NCBI GenBank assembly: GCA_009774655.1
Contig: VSOD01000188.1
Span: forward strand, 1-8,190
DNA length: 8,190 nucleotides
Source: Lachnospiraceae bacterium
GTDB taxonomy: Bacteria; Bacillota_A; Clostridia; Lachnospirales; Lachnospiraceae
Direction of reading: 5' to 3'
The translations under genes were made by a program, and so were the position numbers. A model generated the notes under the pieces. It was not told the DNA's origin and searched no databases. It saw only the letters and a list, made by a program, of their open reading frames with translations. Shown here piece after piece: positions 1 to 6,151 of the stretch. Numbering within the stretch: position 1 is the stretch's first letter; every line of letters starts with the position of its first letter.

Positions 1-53
1 AGCGCATCCCGCAGATCCGGATATTTCGCTCCGTCCGCCGGCTACATGCCGCA
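1..53 (-). other. lepA: Continuation of the lepA reading frame beyond a TAG, with a second in-frame TAG
   Basis: Read in the same frame as lepA, the strand encodes C-G-M-stop-PADGAKYPDLRDAL. This matches the LepA block that normally follows PMV (in Bacillus FCGLYP, then a DLREAL-like stretch). The second stop is TAG at 42-44, again where Tyr is expected. No frameshift is present. Changing each TAG to TAC would restore the consensus YCGMYP. The rest of the gene lies outside the window, so I cannot say whether it is otherwise intact. Confidence 0.85.
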
Positions 54-959
54 CTACACCATGGAATTAACATTCTTGTAGCCCGGAAGCGGCTCGGCAC
101 AGGGATTGTTTACGTCCGTCACCGTGTCGCCCACCGCCGTATCCTTGACATTTTTGATCGAGGCGGTCAGATATCCTACCATGCCCGCGGAAAGCTCTTC
201 ACAGGGGATGAACTGTCCGGCGCCAAAATATCCTACTTCCACCACCTCCGCGGTGGCCCCCGTAGCCATCATCCTGATCGAAGTGCCCTTCGCCACTCTG
301 CCCTCCATGATGCGGCAGAACACGATCACACCCTTATAGGAATCGTACACAGAATCGAAAATAAGCGCCTGCAGGGGGTTGTCCGCACTGCCGCCGGGGG
401 CGGGAATCCTCTCCACCACCGCTTCGAGCACTTCCTCGATACCGATACCGTTCTTGGCGGAGATCAGCGGCGCATCCTGCGCCTCGATGCCGATTACGTC
501 CTCTATCTCATTCTTCACCCGTTCAGGATCGGCGCTGGGCAGATCGATCTTATTGATAACCGGAAATACGTCCAGATCATGATCCAGCGCCAGATATACG
601 TTCGCCAGCGTCTGGGCCTCGATGCCCTGCGCCGCATCCACCACAAGGACTGCGCCGTCACAGGCTGCCAGACTGCGGCTCACCTCATAGTTAAAATCCA
701 CATGCCCGGGCGTGTCGATCAGATTGAACACATACTCATTGCCATCCTTGGCATTGTAGATAATACGCACCGCCTGGGCCTTGATCGTGATACCGCGCTC
801 CCGCTCCAGCTCCATGTTGTCCAGCACCTGAGACTGCATCTCCCTGCTGGTCAGCAGTCCCGTCTGTTCTATGATTCTGTCCGCCAACGTCGATTTACCG
901 TGATCGATATGCGCTACGATACAAAAATTCCTGATCTTACTCTGGTCTATGGCTGCCAT
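54..959 (-). CDS. lepA: Elongation factor 4 (LepA) GTPase, N-terminal half, ending at an unexpected in-frame TAG
   Basis: LepA (EF4) is a translational GTPase that binds the ribosome and influences initiation and translocation. The 301 readable residues cover the G domain and the start of domain II. G1 is AHIDHGKS (16-23), G2 RGITI (55-59), G3 DTPGH (82-86), G4 NKID (136-139) and G5 SAK (167-169). The family is about 600 residues long, so this is half a protein. The ATG at 957-959 is chosen because GGGAGG lies 5 nt upstream at 965-970; an in-frame GTG at 972-974 would overlap that site. The frame stops at TAG (54-56) inside the conserved block after PLPGYKNVNSMV, where relatives have Tyr or Phe, and LepA-like sequence continues beyond it to the window edge. 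The gene may be disrupted, or the end of the window may carry base errors. Identity is very secure; intactness is uncertain. It lies downstream of spoIIP but has its own promoter. Confidence 0.95.
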   Translation of the reverse strand: MAAIDQSKIRNFCIVAHIDHGKSTLADRIIEQTGLLTSREMQSQVLDNMELERERGITIKAQAVRIIYNAKDGNEYVFNLIDTPGHVDFNYEVSRSLAACDGAVLVVDAAQGIEAQTLANVYLALDHDLDVFPVINKIDLPSADPERVKNEIEDVIGIEAQDAPLISAKNGIGIEEVLEAVVERIPAPGGSADNPLQALIFDSVYDSYKGVIVFCRIMEGRVAKGTSIRMMATGATAEVVEVGYFGAGQFIPCEELSAGMVGYLTASIKNVKDTAVGDTVTDVNNPCAEPLPGYKNVNSMV

Positions 960-1100
960 AATATCCTCCCGCACAACCTCTTTTATCTGCCTTTCTGTCT
1001 TATCGCCTTCCTGCCTGCACCTTCACGGCAGCTTTGCCACAGCTTCCCGGCACCAAAGTACGCAGGGAATGGGATGCACACAAGCGGCGACACAGAAAAC

Positions 1101-1129
1101 AGTATATCAAATCACCGAAACGCTGTCTA
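1101..1129 (-). promoter_or_regulatory. Probable sigma-A promoter for lepA
   Basis: On the minus strand the -35 hexamer TAGACA (1129-1124) is followed by a 17-nt spacer and the -10 hexamer TATACT (1106-1101). Each differs from consensus at one position. Transcription would start near 1094, leaving a leader of about 135 nt before lepA. The interval between spoIIP and lepA (960-1194) holds no gene that I can recognise and no clear intrinsic terminator, so lepA may also receive read-through from spoIIP. Confidence 0.65.
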
Positions 1130-1194
1130 CTCTTCAAGGCGTAAGTTTTCCCGAATTTTATACAGTTTTATGACAGGCTGGCGGGTACCGGCAA

Positions 1195-2496
1195 TCAGCG
1201 CTTCGGTTCTTCTCCGCTCAGGACCAGATCCAGCACATGGGCCAGCGGTTCACAGGCGTTCTTCATCTCTTCCACCGTGTTGTTCTGTGCACCCATCTCG
1301 ATGAGCAGCGTCTTCGGGCACAGATGCATATTATAGCGGTAGGCTTTCAGATAGATTCTTCTGGCCAGTCCCGGATAGTACTCGTTGCATGCAGCCTGCA
1401 TCTGGAAGGAAAAGGCGAGATTATCCGCCAGATAAGGGTTCTCCAGATATTCGATCGGCCCTTTGGCCGTGCGGCTTAAACCGTTAAAAAACATGATCTG
1501 GGCAGTAGGCCGCCCCTGCAGATCCATGACCAGCCGCCGGTCTTCCGGCATGGCATCCCTGTGCAGGTCGATCACCACCTCGATCGTCGGATGCTCCGCA
1601 AGCAGCTGCTCGATCACCGGCAGAGAATTACCGTAGGCATAATCCCGGGATTCTTTGTCGAAGCTCTCCGTATAGTGCATCACATTGTAGCCGTAGCGCT
1701 CTTTTAGAAGCGCCGCCAGAAAGTCCCCCACGCCCACGATGCTGGTTGCTGCATCTCCCGGCACGGAATCCGCAAAAGCCTCCTGGGAATGGGTATGGTA
1801 GATCAAAATCTGCGGGCTGTCCGCGCTGCCCGTGATACGCATGTCCGCCGCCAGCAGCTTTTCCGCTTTCAGCAGTTCCTCTCCCGCCTTCGTGGTGCTG
1901 TCCACGGCATAGAATGCCTTTACCAGATCTTCATACCCTGCCAGATCCTCCCAACGGTAGCTGTAACTCTTATTTGACACCGGCACAAACCCCTGCGGCG
2001 TATTTCCGGACACCTGTTCCCCGATCCCGCTCTCCTGCCCGGTCTGGTTCTCAAGGTACATCCCGTTCTCCTCAAGCAGCGCATCCGCAAGTCCCTGCTC
2101 CAGATGCATCGCGTTCTCGTCATACTCCAGATCTTCCTGTGCGATCGCCTTGTTGTCCTCGTCGCTGCCTTCCAGCATGAGGAGCCTGGCATAATCGCTC
2201 TCACGGGCATAGGTATCTTCCCCTTCTTTTTCCATGTCATACAAAAAAACGGGAAGCTCCGCAAGCAGCCACCGGTTCCTCATATCACCCACGATCTGAC
2301 TTTCCGTACCCCCGTTCATCCTATGTAACCCGGGGAGATATGGCTCCATCAACACGCTCTGCAGCCACCCCGGAAATGTTTTCCCTCCGTCTTCTTTTTT
2401 TTGTACCGTCTCTGCGATTTCTGTCAGGATAAAGAAAACAGACACTATAACAAGTGTTATTATAATTAGCCGCAATAATTTCTTTTTCATTTTCAT
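1195..2496 (-). CDS. spoIIP: Stage II sporulation protein P (peptidoglycan amidase/endopeptidase)
   Basis: SpoIIP is a mother-cell membrane protein that, with SpoIID and SpoIIM in the known B. subtilis system, degrades septal and forespore peptidoglycan to drive engulfment. This 433-residue protein has a short basic N-terminus and one membrane segment (about 7-26). A charged, variable linker (about 30-220) follows, then the catalytic domain from about 228. The family hallmark ILIYHTHSQEAF spans 230-241, with H234, H236 and E239 as candidate zinc or catalytic residues. VIDLHRDA (308-315, H312) and LLIEMGAQNN (397-406, E400) are the other expected metal-site blocks. The start is the ATG at 2494-2496, which places the basic residues just before the helix. 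No Shine-Dalgarno sequence precedes it or the ATG two codons later, which is unusual among its neighbours. The gap to gpr is 32 nt, suggesting cotranscription and perhaps translational coupling. Identity is secure. Confidence 0.95.
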   Translation of the reverse strand: MKMKKKLLRLIIITLVIVSVFFILTEIAETVQKKEDGGKTFPGWLQSVLMEPYLPGLHRMNGGTESQIVGDMRNRWLLAELPVFLYDMEKEGEDTYARESDYARLLMLEGSDEDNKAIAQEDLEYDENAMHLEQGLADALLEENGMYLENQTGQESGIGEQVSGNTPQGFVPVSNKSYSYRWEDLAGYEDLVKAFYAVDSTTKAGEELLKAEKLLAADMRITGSADSPQILIYHTHSQEAFADSVPGDAATSIVGVGDFLAALLKERYGYNVMHYTESFDKESRDYAYGNSLPVIEQLLAEHPTIEVVIDLHRDAMPEDRRLVMDLQGRPTAQIMFFNGLSRTAKGPIEYLENPYLADNLAFSFQMQAACNEYYPGLARRIYLKAYRYNMHLCPKTLLIEMGAQNNTVEEMKNACEPLAHVLDLVLSGEEPKR

Positions 2497-2528
2497 ACTA
2501 GATAATTATATGCGGCACAGACATGACT

Positions 2529-3410
2529 TCATGCCATATCTTCCTCGCAGTTCAGCGCCTTGTTGATGCCGTCACAGATAATATGGCTGATCTGCTGGAT
2601 CTGCTGATCCACATCTTTTGTCGTGACATACATGTTATTCAACTCCTTGAGCGCCACCGGCCGCTCTCCCATGGCATCCCCCACGATCGTCGCCGCGTCC
2701 ACCACCGTCGGCACCCCCAGCGCCAAAACCGGCACGCTCAGACTCTCCTGCGTGATCGCATTGCGGTGGTTGCCAACCCCGGAGCCGGGGTGAATGCCCG
2801 TGTTGGTGATCTGTATCGTGCGGTTCAGCCTTTTGGTAGAGCGCGCCGCCAGCGCGTCGATCACGATCACCATATCCGGCTTCGTCTCTCCGATCACGCC
2901 CCTTATGATCTCCGCGGATTCCATGCCGGTCTTGGCCATGACCCCCGGAACAAGACTGCTGATCTGGTGCATTTTGGAACGGTTGTAGGCCACCTTGCCG
3001 TACTCCCTGACAATATGCCTGTTGACCAGCAGATTATCCACCACATTCGGCCCCAGAGAGTCCGCCGTCACCTCCCGGTTGCCAAGCCCTACCACAAGGA
3101 TCGACTGCTCCCTGTCCGGATCCGGCAGCACACCGTGCAGTTCCCTGGCCAGCACATCCGATATCTCCTGGTGATAATCCTCCTCCGGCTCCGTCATGGT
3201 CGGCGCCTCCAGCGTGATATAAGTTCCCATCGGCTTGCCGAGCATCTTCGCGCCGTTCTTCGTCTCTATCACCACCTTCGTGATATGCACATCGCCCGGC
3301 TCGTCGTATGCCTCTTCCACTGTGACTCCATGCAGTCCTTCCGCCTTTTCATCGACACACTCTCTGGCTTCCAACGCCAAGTCTGTCCTGACTGTTGACC
3401 AGCTATCCAT
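2529..3410 (-). CDS. gpr: Germination protease Gpr (spore protease, peptidase family A25)
   Basis: Gpr is made in the forespore as a zymogen. It autoprocesses late in sporulation and degrades alpha/beta-type small acid-soluble proteins at germination. Conserved blocks are RTDLALEAR (8-16), VVGLGNREVTADSLGP (106-121), PGVMAKTGME (155-164), VIDALAARS (183-191), TGIHPGSGVGN (204-214) and GVPTVVDA (232-239). The Asp residues in the DSLGP and IDALAARS blocks lie in the regions proposed for the aspartic-type active site. The propeptide before RTDLA is very short. At 293 residues the protein is clearly shorter than the Bacillus enzymes (about 370). The missing part falls between VVDAATIVGD and the C-terminal helix, as seen in compact clostridial versions. 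The start ATG at 3408-3410 has GAGGAG 6 nt upstream. A large palindrome begins 25 bp upstream of the start codon, so the forespore promoter must lie within it or beyond it; I could not identify a sigma-F or sigma-G site. Confidence 0.96.
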   Translation of the reverse strand: MDSWSTVRTDLALEARECVDEKAEGLHGVTVEEAYDEPGDVHITKVVIETKNGAKMLGKPMGTYITLEAPTMTEPEEDYHQEISDVLARELHGVLPDPDREQSILVVGLGNREVTADSLGPNVVDNLLVNRHIVREYGKVAYNRSKMHQISSLVPGVMAKTGMESAEIIRGVIGETKPDMVIVIDALAARSTKRLNRTIQITNTGIHPGSGVGNHRNAITQESLSVPVLALGVPTVVDAATIVGDAMGERPVALKELNNMYVTTKDVDQQIQQISHIICDGINKALNCEEDMA

Positions 3411-3435
3411 AGCCCTCTCCTCATTTCCCGCATTT

Positions 3436-3538
3436 TATAGTTAACGACATTAGAAATTTCGTTTTCGGCCTTGCAGGAGCTACCGTATATGGCTCCTGCA
3501 AGAGCCGGAAACAGAAATTTGTTATGTCGTTTACTATA
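3436..3538. repeat. MITE-like palindrome of about 103 bp between gpr and rpsT
   Basis: Left arm 3436-3480 and right arm 3492-3538 are nearly perfect inverted repeats around an 11-nt loop (3481-3491). Pairing blocks from outside inward are TATAGT/ACTATA, AACGACAT/ATGTCGTT, GAAATTTC/GAAATTT, GTTTTCGGC/GCCGGAAAC (one G-T) and TTGCAGGAGC/GCTCCTGCAA. Single mismatches or bulges separate them. The ends read TA-TAGT...ACTA-TA, which would suit a TA target duplication of the kind made by IS630/Tc1-type transposases. It has no coding capacity. No second copy is visible in this window. It could instead be a fixed regulatory hairpin or terminator, but it lacks a T-run and is far longer than those. The stretch from 3539 to 3674 is AT-rich and holds nothing I recognise apart from a small TTTTTGCAAAAA palindrome near 3650. 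Confidence 0.75.
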
Positions 3539-3674
3539 TCTTACTACTATTAATATGCGTATCTTTTTAAATTGCTTATCTCATGATTTTCTTCCAGACA
3601 TTCTTTTATTGCAGTCCGGGTTCTTTCCCCGCTGCATTCTTTTCTATTTTTTGCAAAAATAAACAAAATATGTA

Positions 3675-3703
3675 TTGACATCATCAATCTCATAAACTAC
3701 AAT
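3675..3703 (+). promoter_or_regulatory. Strong sigma-A promoter of rpsT
   Basis: A consensus -35 TTGACA (3675-3680) is followed by a 17-nt spacer and -10 TACAAT (3698-3703), one mismatch from consensus. AT-rich sequence upstream (about 3640-3670) could act as an UP element. Transcription should start near 3710, giving a leader of roughly 85 nt before rpsT. Such strength suits a ribosomal protein gene. Confidence 0.85.
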
Positions 3704-3731
3704 AATATGCGTGTGTTTCCATTAAAACGTC

Positions 3732-3755
3732 CGTGTCCGGCTTTAATGAGACACG
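3732..3755 (+). promoter_or_regulatory. Hairpin in the rpsT leader, possible autoregulatory element
   Basis: CGTGTC (3732-3737) pairs perfectly with GACACG (3750-3755) across a 12-nt loop. A competing pairing, ATTAAA (3721-3726) with TTTAAT (3742-3747), overlaps it. The element lies in the 5' leader of the S20 mRNA, 27 nt upstream of the ribosome binding site. Ribosomal protein leaders often carry binding sites for their own product, but I do not recognise a described motif here, so a regulatory role is only a guess. Confidence 0.3.
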
Positions 3756-3794
3756 TCCTAATACATTAAAGAATATTCAATCGGAGGTGTGATC

Positions 3795-4058
3795 ATGGCT
3801 AATATCAAATCTGCCAAGAAGAGAATCTTAGTGAACAGAACCAAGGCTGAGAGAAACAAGTCTGTCAAGTCCGGCGTTAAGACAGCGATCAAGAAGGTAT
3901 ACGCTGCTGTCGAAGCCAATGACAAGGAAGCGGCTAAGGCTGCGCTGACTGCTGCTACATCCGCGCTTGATAAGGCTGCCAAGAAGGGGGTTTATCACAA
4001 GAATACTTCTGCCAGAAAAATTTCCCGTCTTGCCGTTGCCGTGAATAAGATGGCATAA
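3795..4058 (+). CDS. rpsT: 30S ribosomal protein S20
   Basis: S20 is a primary binder of 16S rRNA in the body of the small subunit. The 87-residue product has the family signature MANIKSAKKRI at the N-terminus, then NRTKAERNKS and a Lys/Ala-rich three-helix body. It ends in the conserved GVYHKNTSARKISRLA segment. Length is normal for the family. The start ATG at 3795 has GGAGG (3783-3787) 7 nt upstream; an in-frame GTG at 3789 sits too close to that site and is rejected. The gene is monocistronic, divergent from gpr and convergent with the TPM-domain gene. Its own strong promoter and terminator bracket it. The rpsT/gpr divergent pair is a known Firmicute arrangement. Confidence 0.98.
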   Translation: MANIKSAKKRILVNRTKAERNKSVKSGVKTAIKKVYAAVEANDKEAAKAALTAATSALDKAAKKGVYHKNTSARKISRLAVAVNKMA

Positions 4059-4102
4059 AACATCTGTTCGATCTGAGCATTGAGCATAAAGCATATGAAA
4101 AG

Positions 4103-4138
4103 AAAAACACTTCCTGCCGTCATAGGAAGTGTTTTTTT
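4103..4138. terminator. Bidirectional intrinsic terminator between rpsT and the TPM-domain gene
   Basis: A perfect 13-bp stem (4103-4115 with 4124-4136; core ACACTTCCT/AGGAAGTGT) with an 8-nt loop runs into a T-tract at 4132-4138. On the minus strand the A-rich left side supplies the U-tract, so the hairpin can end both rpsT transcripts and the converging minus-strand operon, whose last stop codon is about 25 nt away. Confidence 0.92.
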
Positions 4139-4163
4139 GTCGTTTTTATGCTGCGGGATCTGC

Positions 4164-5036
4164 TTACCGGCTGTGTCCGCCCCCGCCGTGGCTGCCGCCT
4201 CCGCCTCCACCGCCGCTGCGCCCGCCGCCTCCGCCGCTGCTCGTCTGGATCTTGCGTGACACCACCGATTTACGCAGGAATCTGTCCTGCCTGATTCGGA
4301 AAACAGGCTGCATCCCGCCGGTATAAGTCAGGGCCGTAGTCGTCTTATCGCCTTTCTTCGATCTCCTGTTGCAGAAAGCAAATATCACCGCCGACAGCAA
4401 ACCGACAAGCCACGGCACATACCCGGGCACATAAAGAGTAAACAGCTGTACCCCCATCATATCATGATAGAAATCATTGATATACGTCTTATAGGCCCTG
4501 TAGGGATCCTTCTCCACATAGCGGTACACATTGTCCAGAATATGATTCACCGCCGCATCGGAATACTTCTCCTTCACCCTGCCGGTCGTACACAGCCATG
4601 TGTAGATCCTGCCGTCATCTTCCCTGAACCAGTTATCCACCAGCACGATGCCGTCCCCGTTGGGCCTGTCGTAGCCGAAGCCGTGCTCTTCATAGAACTG
4701 TTCTGCATAGACCCGCACAAACTGGTCATAGCTCACACCCGGCTCGATCGACCGGGCATAGTCTTTCAGCGACTCCTGCAACGTGATCAGGACGATGTCG
4801 CAACGCGTCTGCTCCTCCCGCTTCGCGATCAGCTTCCTGAGCTTCTCTTCCTCTTCCTCCGTCAGCACGTCACCGTAATCAAACACCCGCTCCCGCGTCG
4901 TACAGGACTGGTTGTCTCTCTCATGGCCAGACATCCTGGATAACGCCCAGTGTCCGCCGCTCAGCATGCCAAGCAGCGCCACCACGGCGCCCAGTACGAT
5001 ATACATCCATTTAAAATATCGAAAATACTCTCTCAT
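4164..5036 (-). CDS. TPM-domain membrane protein with Gly/His-rich tail
   Basis: A 290-residue membrane protein. It has an N-terminal hydrophobic segment (about 11-28), then an extracytoplasmic TPM domain (TLP18.3/Psb32/MOLO-1 type; about 51-195). The TPM domain opens with the typical VFDYGDVLTEEEEEKLRKLI. A second membrane helix (about 203-222), a basic cytoplasmic stretch and a tail (267-290) almost entirely of Gly with some Ser, His and Arg follow. TPM domains include proteins with acid phosphatase activity and proteins involved in membrane-complex repair; the function here is not known. The ATG at 5034-5036 is chosen because GGAG (5044-5047) lies 7 nt upstream. In-frame ATG 5051 and GTG 5063 have no such site. 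It lies 70 nt downstream of the zinc-ribbon gene in the same orientation, a pairing I associate with this family, and is probably last in the operon. The Gly tail resembles those of YgcG-like proteins. Confidence 0.85.
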   Translation of the reverse strand: MREYFRYFKWMYIVLGAVVALLGMLSGGHWALSRMSGHERDNQSCTTRERVFDYGDVLTEEEEEKLRKLIAKREEQTRCDIVLITLQESLKDYARSIEPGVSYDQFVRVYAEQFYEEHGFGYDRPNGDGIVLVDNWFREDDGRIYTWLCTTGRVKEKYSDAAVNHILDNVYRYVEKDPYRAYKTYINDFYHDMMGVQLFTLYVPGYVPWLVGLLSAVIFAFCNRRSKKGDKTTTALTYTGGMQPVFRIRQDRFLRKSVVSRKIQTSSGGGGGRSGGGGGGGSHGGGGHSR

Positions 5037-5043
5037 AACGATA

Positions 5044-5047
5044 CTCC
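5044..5047 (-). promoter_or_regulatory. Ribosome binding site that fixes the TPM-protein start
   Basis: GGAG on the minus strand with a 7-nt spacer to the ATG at 5036. It lies downstream of the alternative GTG at 5063 and only overlaps the region of the ATG at 5051, so it supports the shorter protein. Confidence 0.7.
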
Positions 5048-5106
5048 ACATACGCCGCCGCACAGACGTTCCCCGAAAAAGGAGCGCAGGCGCCGGATCT
5101 ATCCTC

Positions 5107-6090
5107 CTATAAAATTTCCAGCACCCGCACCGCCAGACAGCACACGGCAGTCACCACCGCAAACACGGACGCGCTGTAACCAAGCACTTTGCCCATGGAC
5201 ACCGGTGTGGTGCCGATCACCTTGCCCGTCTGCCCGTTGACATGATACTGGTAGACCTCCCCTTTATACCGGTACAGGTACTGCCAGACCGGCATCAGCG
5301 CATAGCGGGTACCGGTTCCTCTAAGGTCAAGATTCCTGTGCAGGGGCTTAACCGTCGTGTAACCGTGCAGCGACTCCTGCATAAGCTCTTCCGCGGCGCT
5401 GCGGGATTTCTCCCTGGCCCTGTCTTCCAGCTGTGACGCCTCCTGATTATAGACCTCCCCATAAAAGCCGGACATGTATTTCGGGTCGAATCCCTGCAGC
5501 TGCCCGTAGTCATAAGGTTCCATCAGGTCCATGATCCCGTCCTCCATCGCATAGGAGGCATCCACCGGCACCCTGTCAAAATCGAGTTCCATTTTCCGGA
5601 TCACTTCGAAATAAGACCGCTCCGTATATTCCGTATTGCCCGACGTCCAGGTTCTGACCCGCACGCCCTCTCCCGTATAGTCATAACATGCTTTATAATC
5701 GTACAGCCAGAACGGTACGTAGATCCCTTCCATCTTCTCCAGACTTTTGGCCGACAGAAAGTCCGCAGGGGTAAAAAGCCGCCTGGAGAATTCCCTGTAA
5801 AGCGCCTCCACCGCCGCCTTCTTATTGATATAAAACGGAAGCAGCAGATGCGGCTCGTATACGCCTTCCACCCGCTCGTTAAATACTATGTAACTCCCGC
5901 AGTGGCCGCACCTGCTGGCCGAAGTATAGTCCTGTACCTCCAGCGGCGCGCCGCAGTTGACGCACTGCGCCAGTGTTCCTCCCTGTATCTTCTCCTCGCT
6001 GTCCTCACTCTCACAATGGGGACAGTACATCCTGCCTCTGCCCGGCTCATACACCACATTGCCGCCGCAGTTCTTACATTTAAAAATCAT
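5107..6090 (-). CDS. Double zinc-ribbon (TFIIB-type) protein with C-terminal membrane anchor
   Basis: A 327-residue protein with two zinc ribbons at the N-terminus. The first is C5-x2-C8 with C23-x2-C26, the second C43-x2-C46 with C61-x2-C64. A tyrosine-rich central domain (about 80-295) contains FWLYDYKACYDY near 127-138 and the block LMPVWQYLYRYKGEVYQYHVNGQTGKV (265-291), which is typical of bacterial TFIIB-type zinc-ribbon proteins. One hydrophobic helix (about 303-322) sits at the very C-terminus, so the bulk is probably cytoplasmic and tail-anchored. No enzymatic motif is visible and the function is unknown. The ATG at 6088-6090 is preceded by AGAGG with a 7-nt spacer. It lies 61 nt downstream of the GDT1-type transporter and 70 nt upstream of the TPM gene; no terminator is visible on either side, so the three probably form one transcript. 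It ends in TAG, which argues against TAG being a sense codon in this organism. Confidence 0.85.
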   Translation of the reverse strand: MIFKCKNCGGNVVYEPGRGRMYCPHCESEDSEEKIQGGTLAQCVNCGAPLEVQDYTSASRCGHCGSYIVFNERVEGVYEPHLLLPFYINKKAAVEALYREFSRRLFTPADFLSAKSLEKMEGIYVPFWLYDYKACYDYTGEGVRVRTWTSGNTEYTERSYFEVIRKMELDFDRVPVDASYAMEDGIMDLMEPYDYGQLQGFDPKYMSGFYGEVYNQEASQLEDRAREKSRSAAEELMQESLHGYTTVKPLHRNLDLRGTGTRYALMPVWQYLYRYKGEVYQYHVNGQTGKVIGTTPVSMGKVLGYSASVFAVVTAVCCLAVRVLEIL

Positions 6091-6151
6091 GCCGGTTCCT
6101 CTCCTGCCTTTCTCCTCTCATTTTATCAGAAAAGCGTGAAAAAAACACTAT

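Noticed and set aside
42..56. Genome-wide reassignment of TAG to a sense codon
   Set aside because: The zinc-ribbon gene ends in TAG (5107-5109) right where its family ends, and read-through would run into the TPM gene. The other complete genes use TAA or TGA.
960..974. GTG start for lepA at 974
   Set aside because: The strong GGGAGG lies downstream of this GTG and fits the ATG at 959, which also gives the usual LepA N-terminus.
1130..1194. Intrinsic terminator after spoIIP
   Set aside because: No stem of adequate length followed by T residues was found on the minus strand in this gap.
579..1304. Plus-strand open frame of 241 codons antisense to lepA and spoIIP
   Set aside because: It spans the start of lepA, the intergenic gap and the end of spoIIP, shows no family motif and is rich in His/Arg as antisense frames of GC-rich genes are.
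2523..3398. Plus-strand open frame of 291 codons opposite gpr
   Set aside because: It mirrors gpr almost exactly; the composition (many His, Arg, Asp) is that of a shadow frame, and gpr is unmistakable on the other strand.
4464..4943. Plus-strand frame of 159 codons opposite the TPM-domain gene
   Set aside because: No ribosome binding site or motif, and it lies wholly within a well-supported gene on the minus strand.
6091..6151. Terminator between the transporter and zinc-ribbon genes at the GTG-T7-CAC sequence
   Set aside because: Only three base pairs flank the T-run, so it cannot form a stable terminator hairpin.
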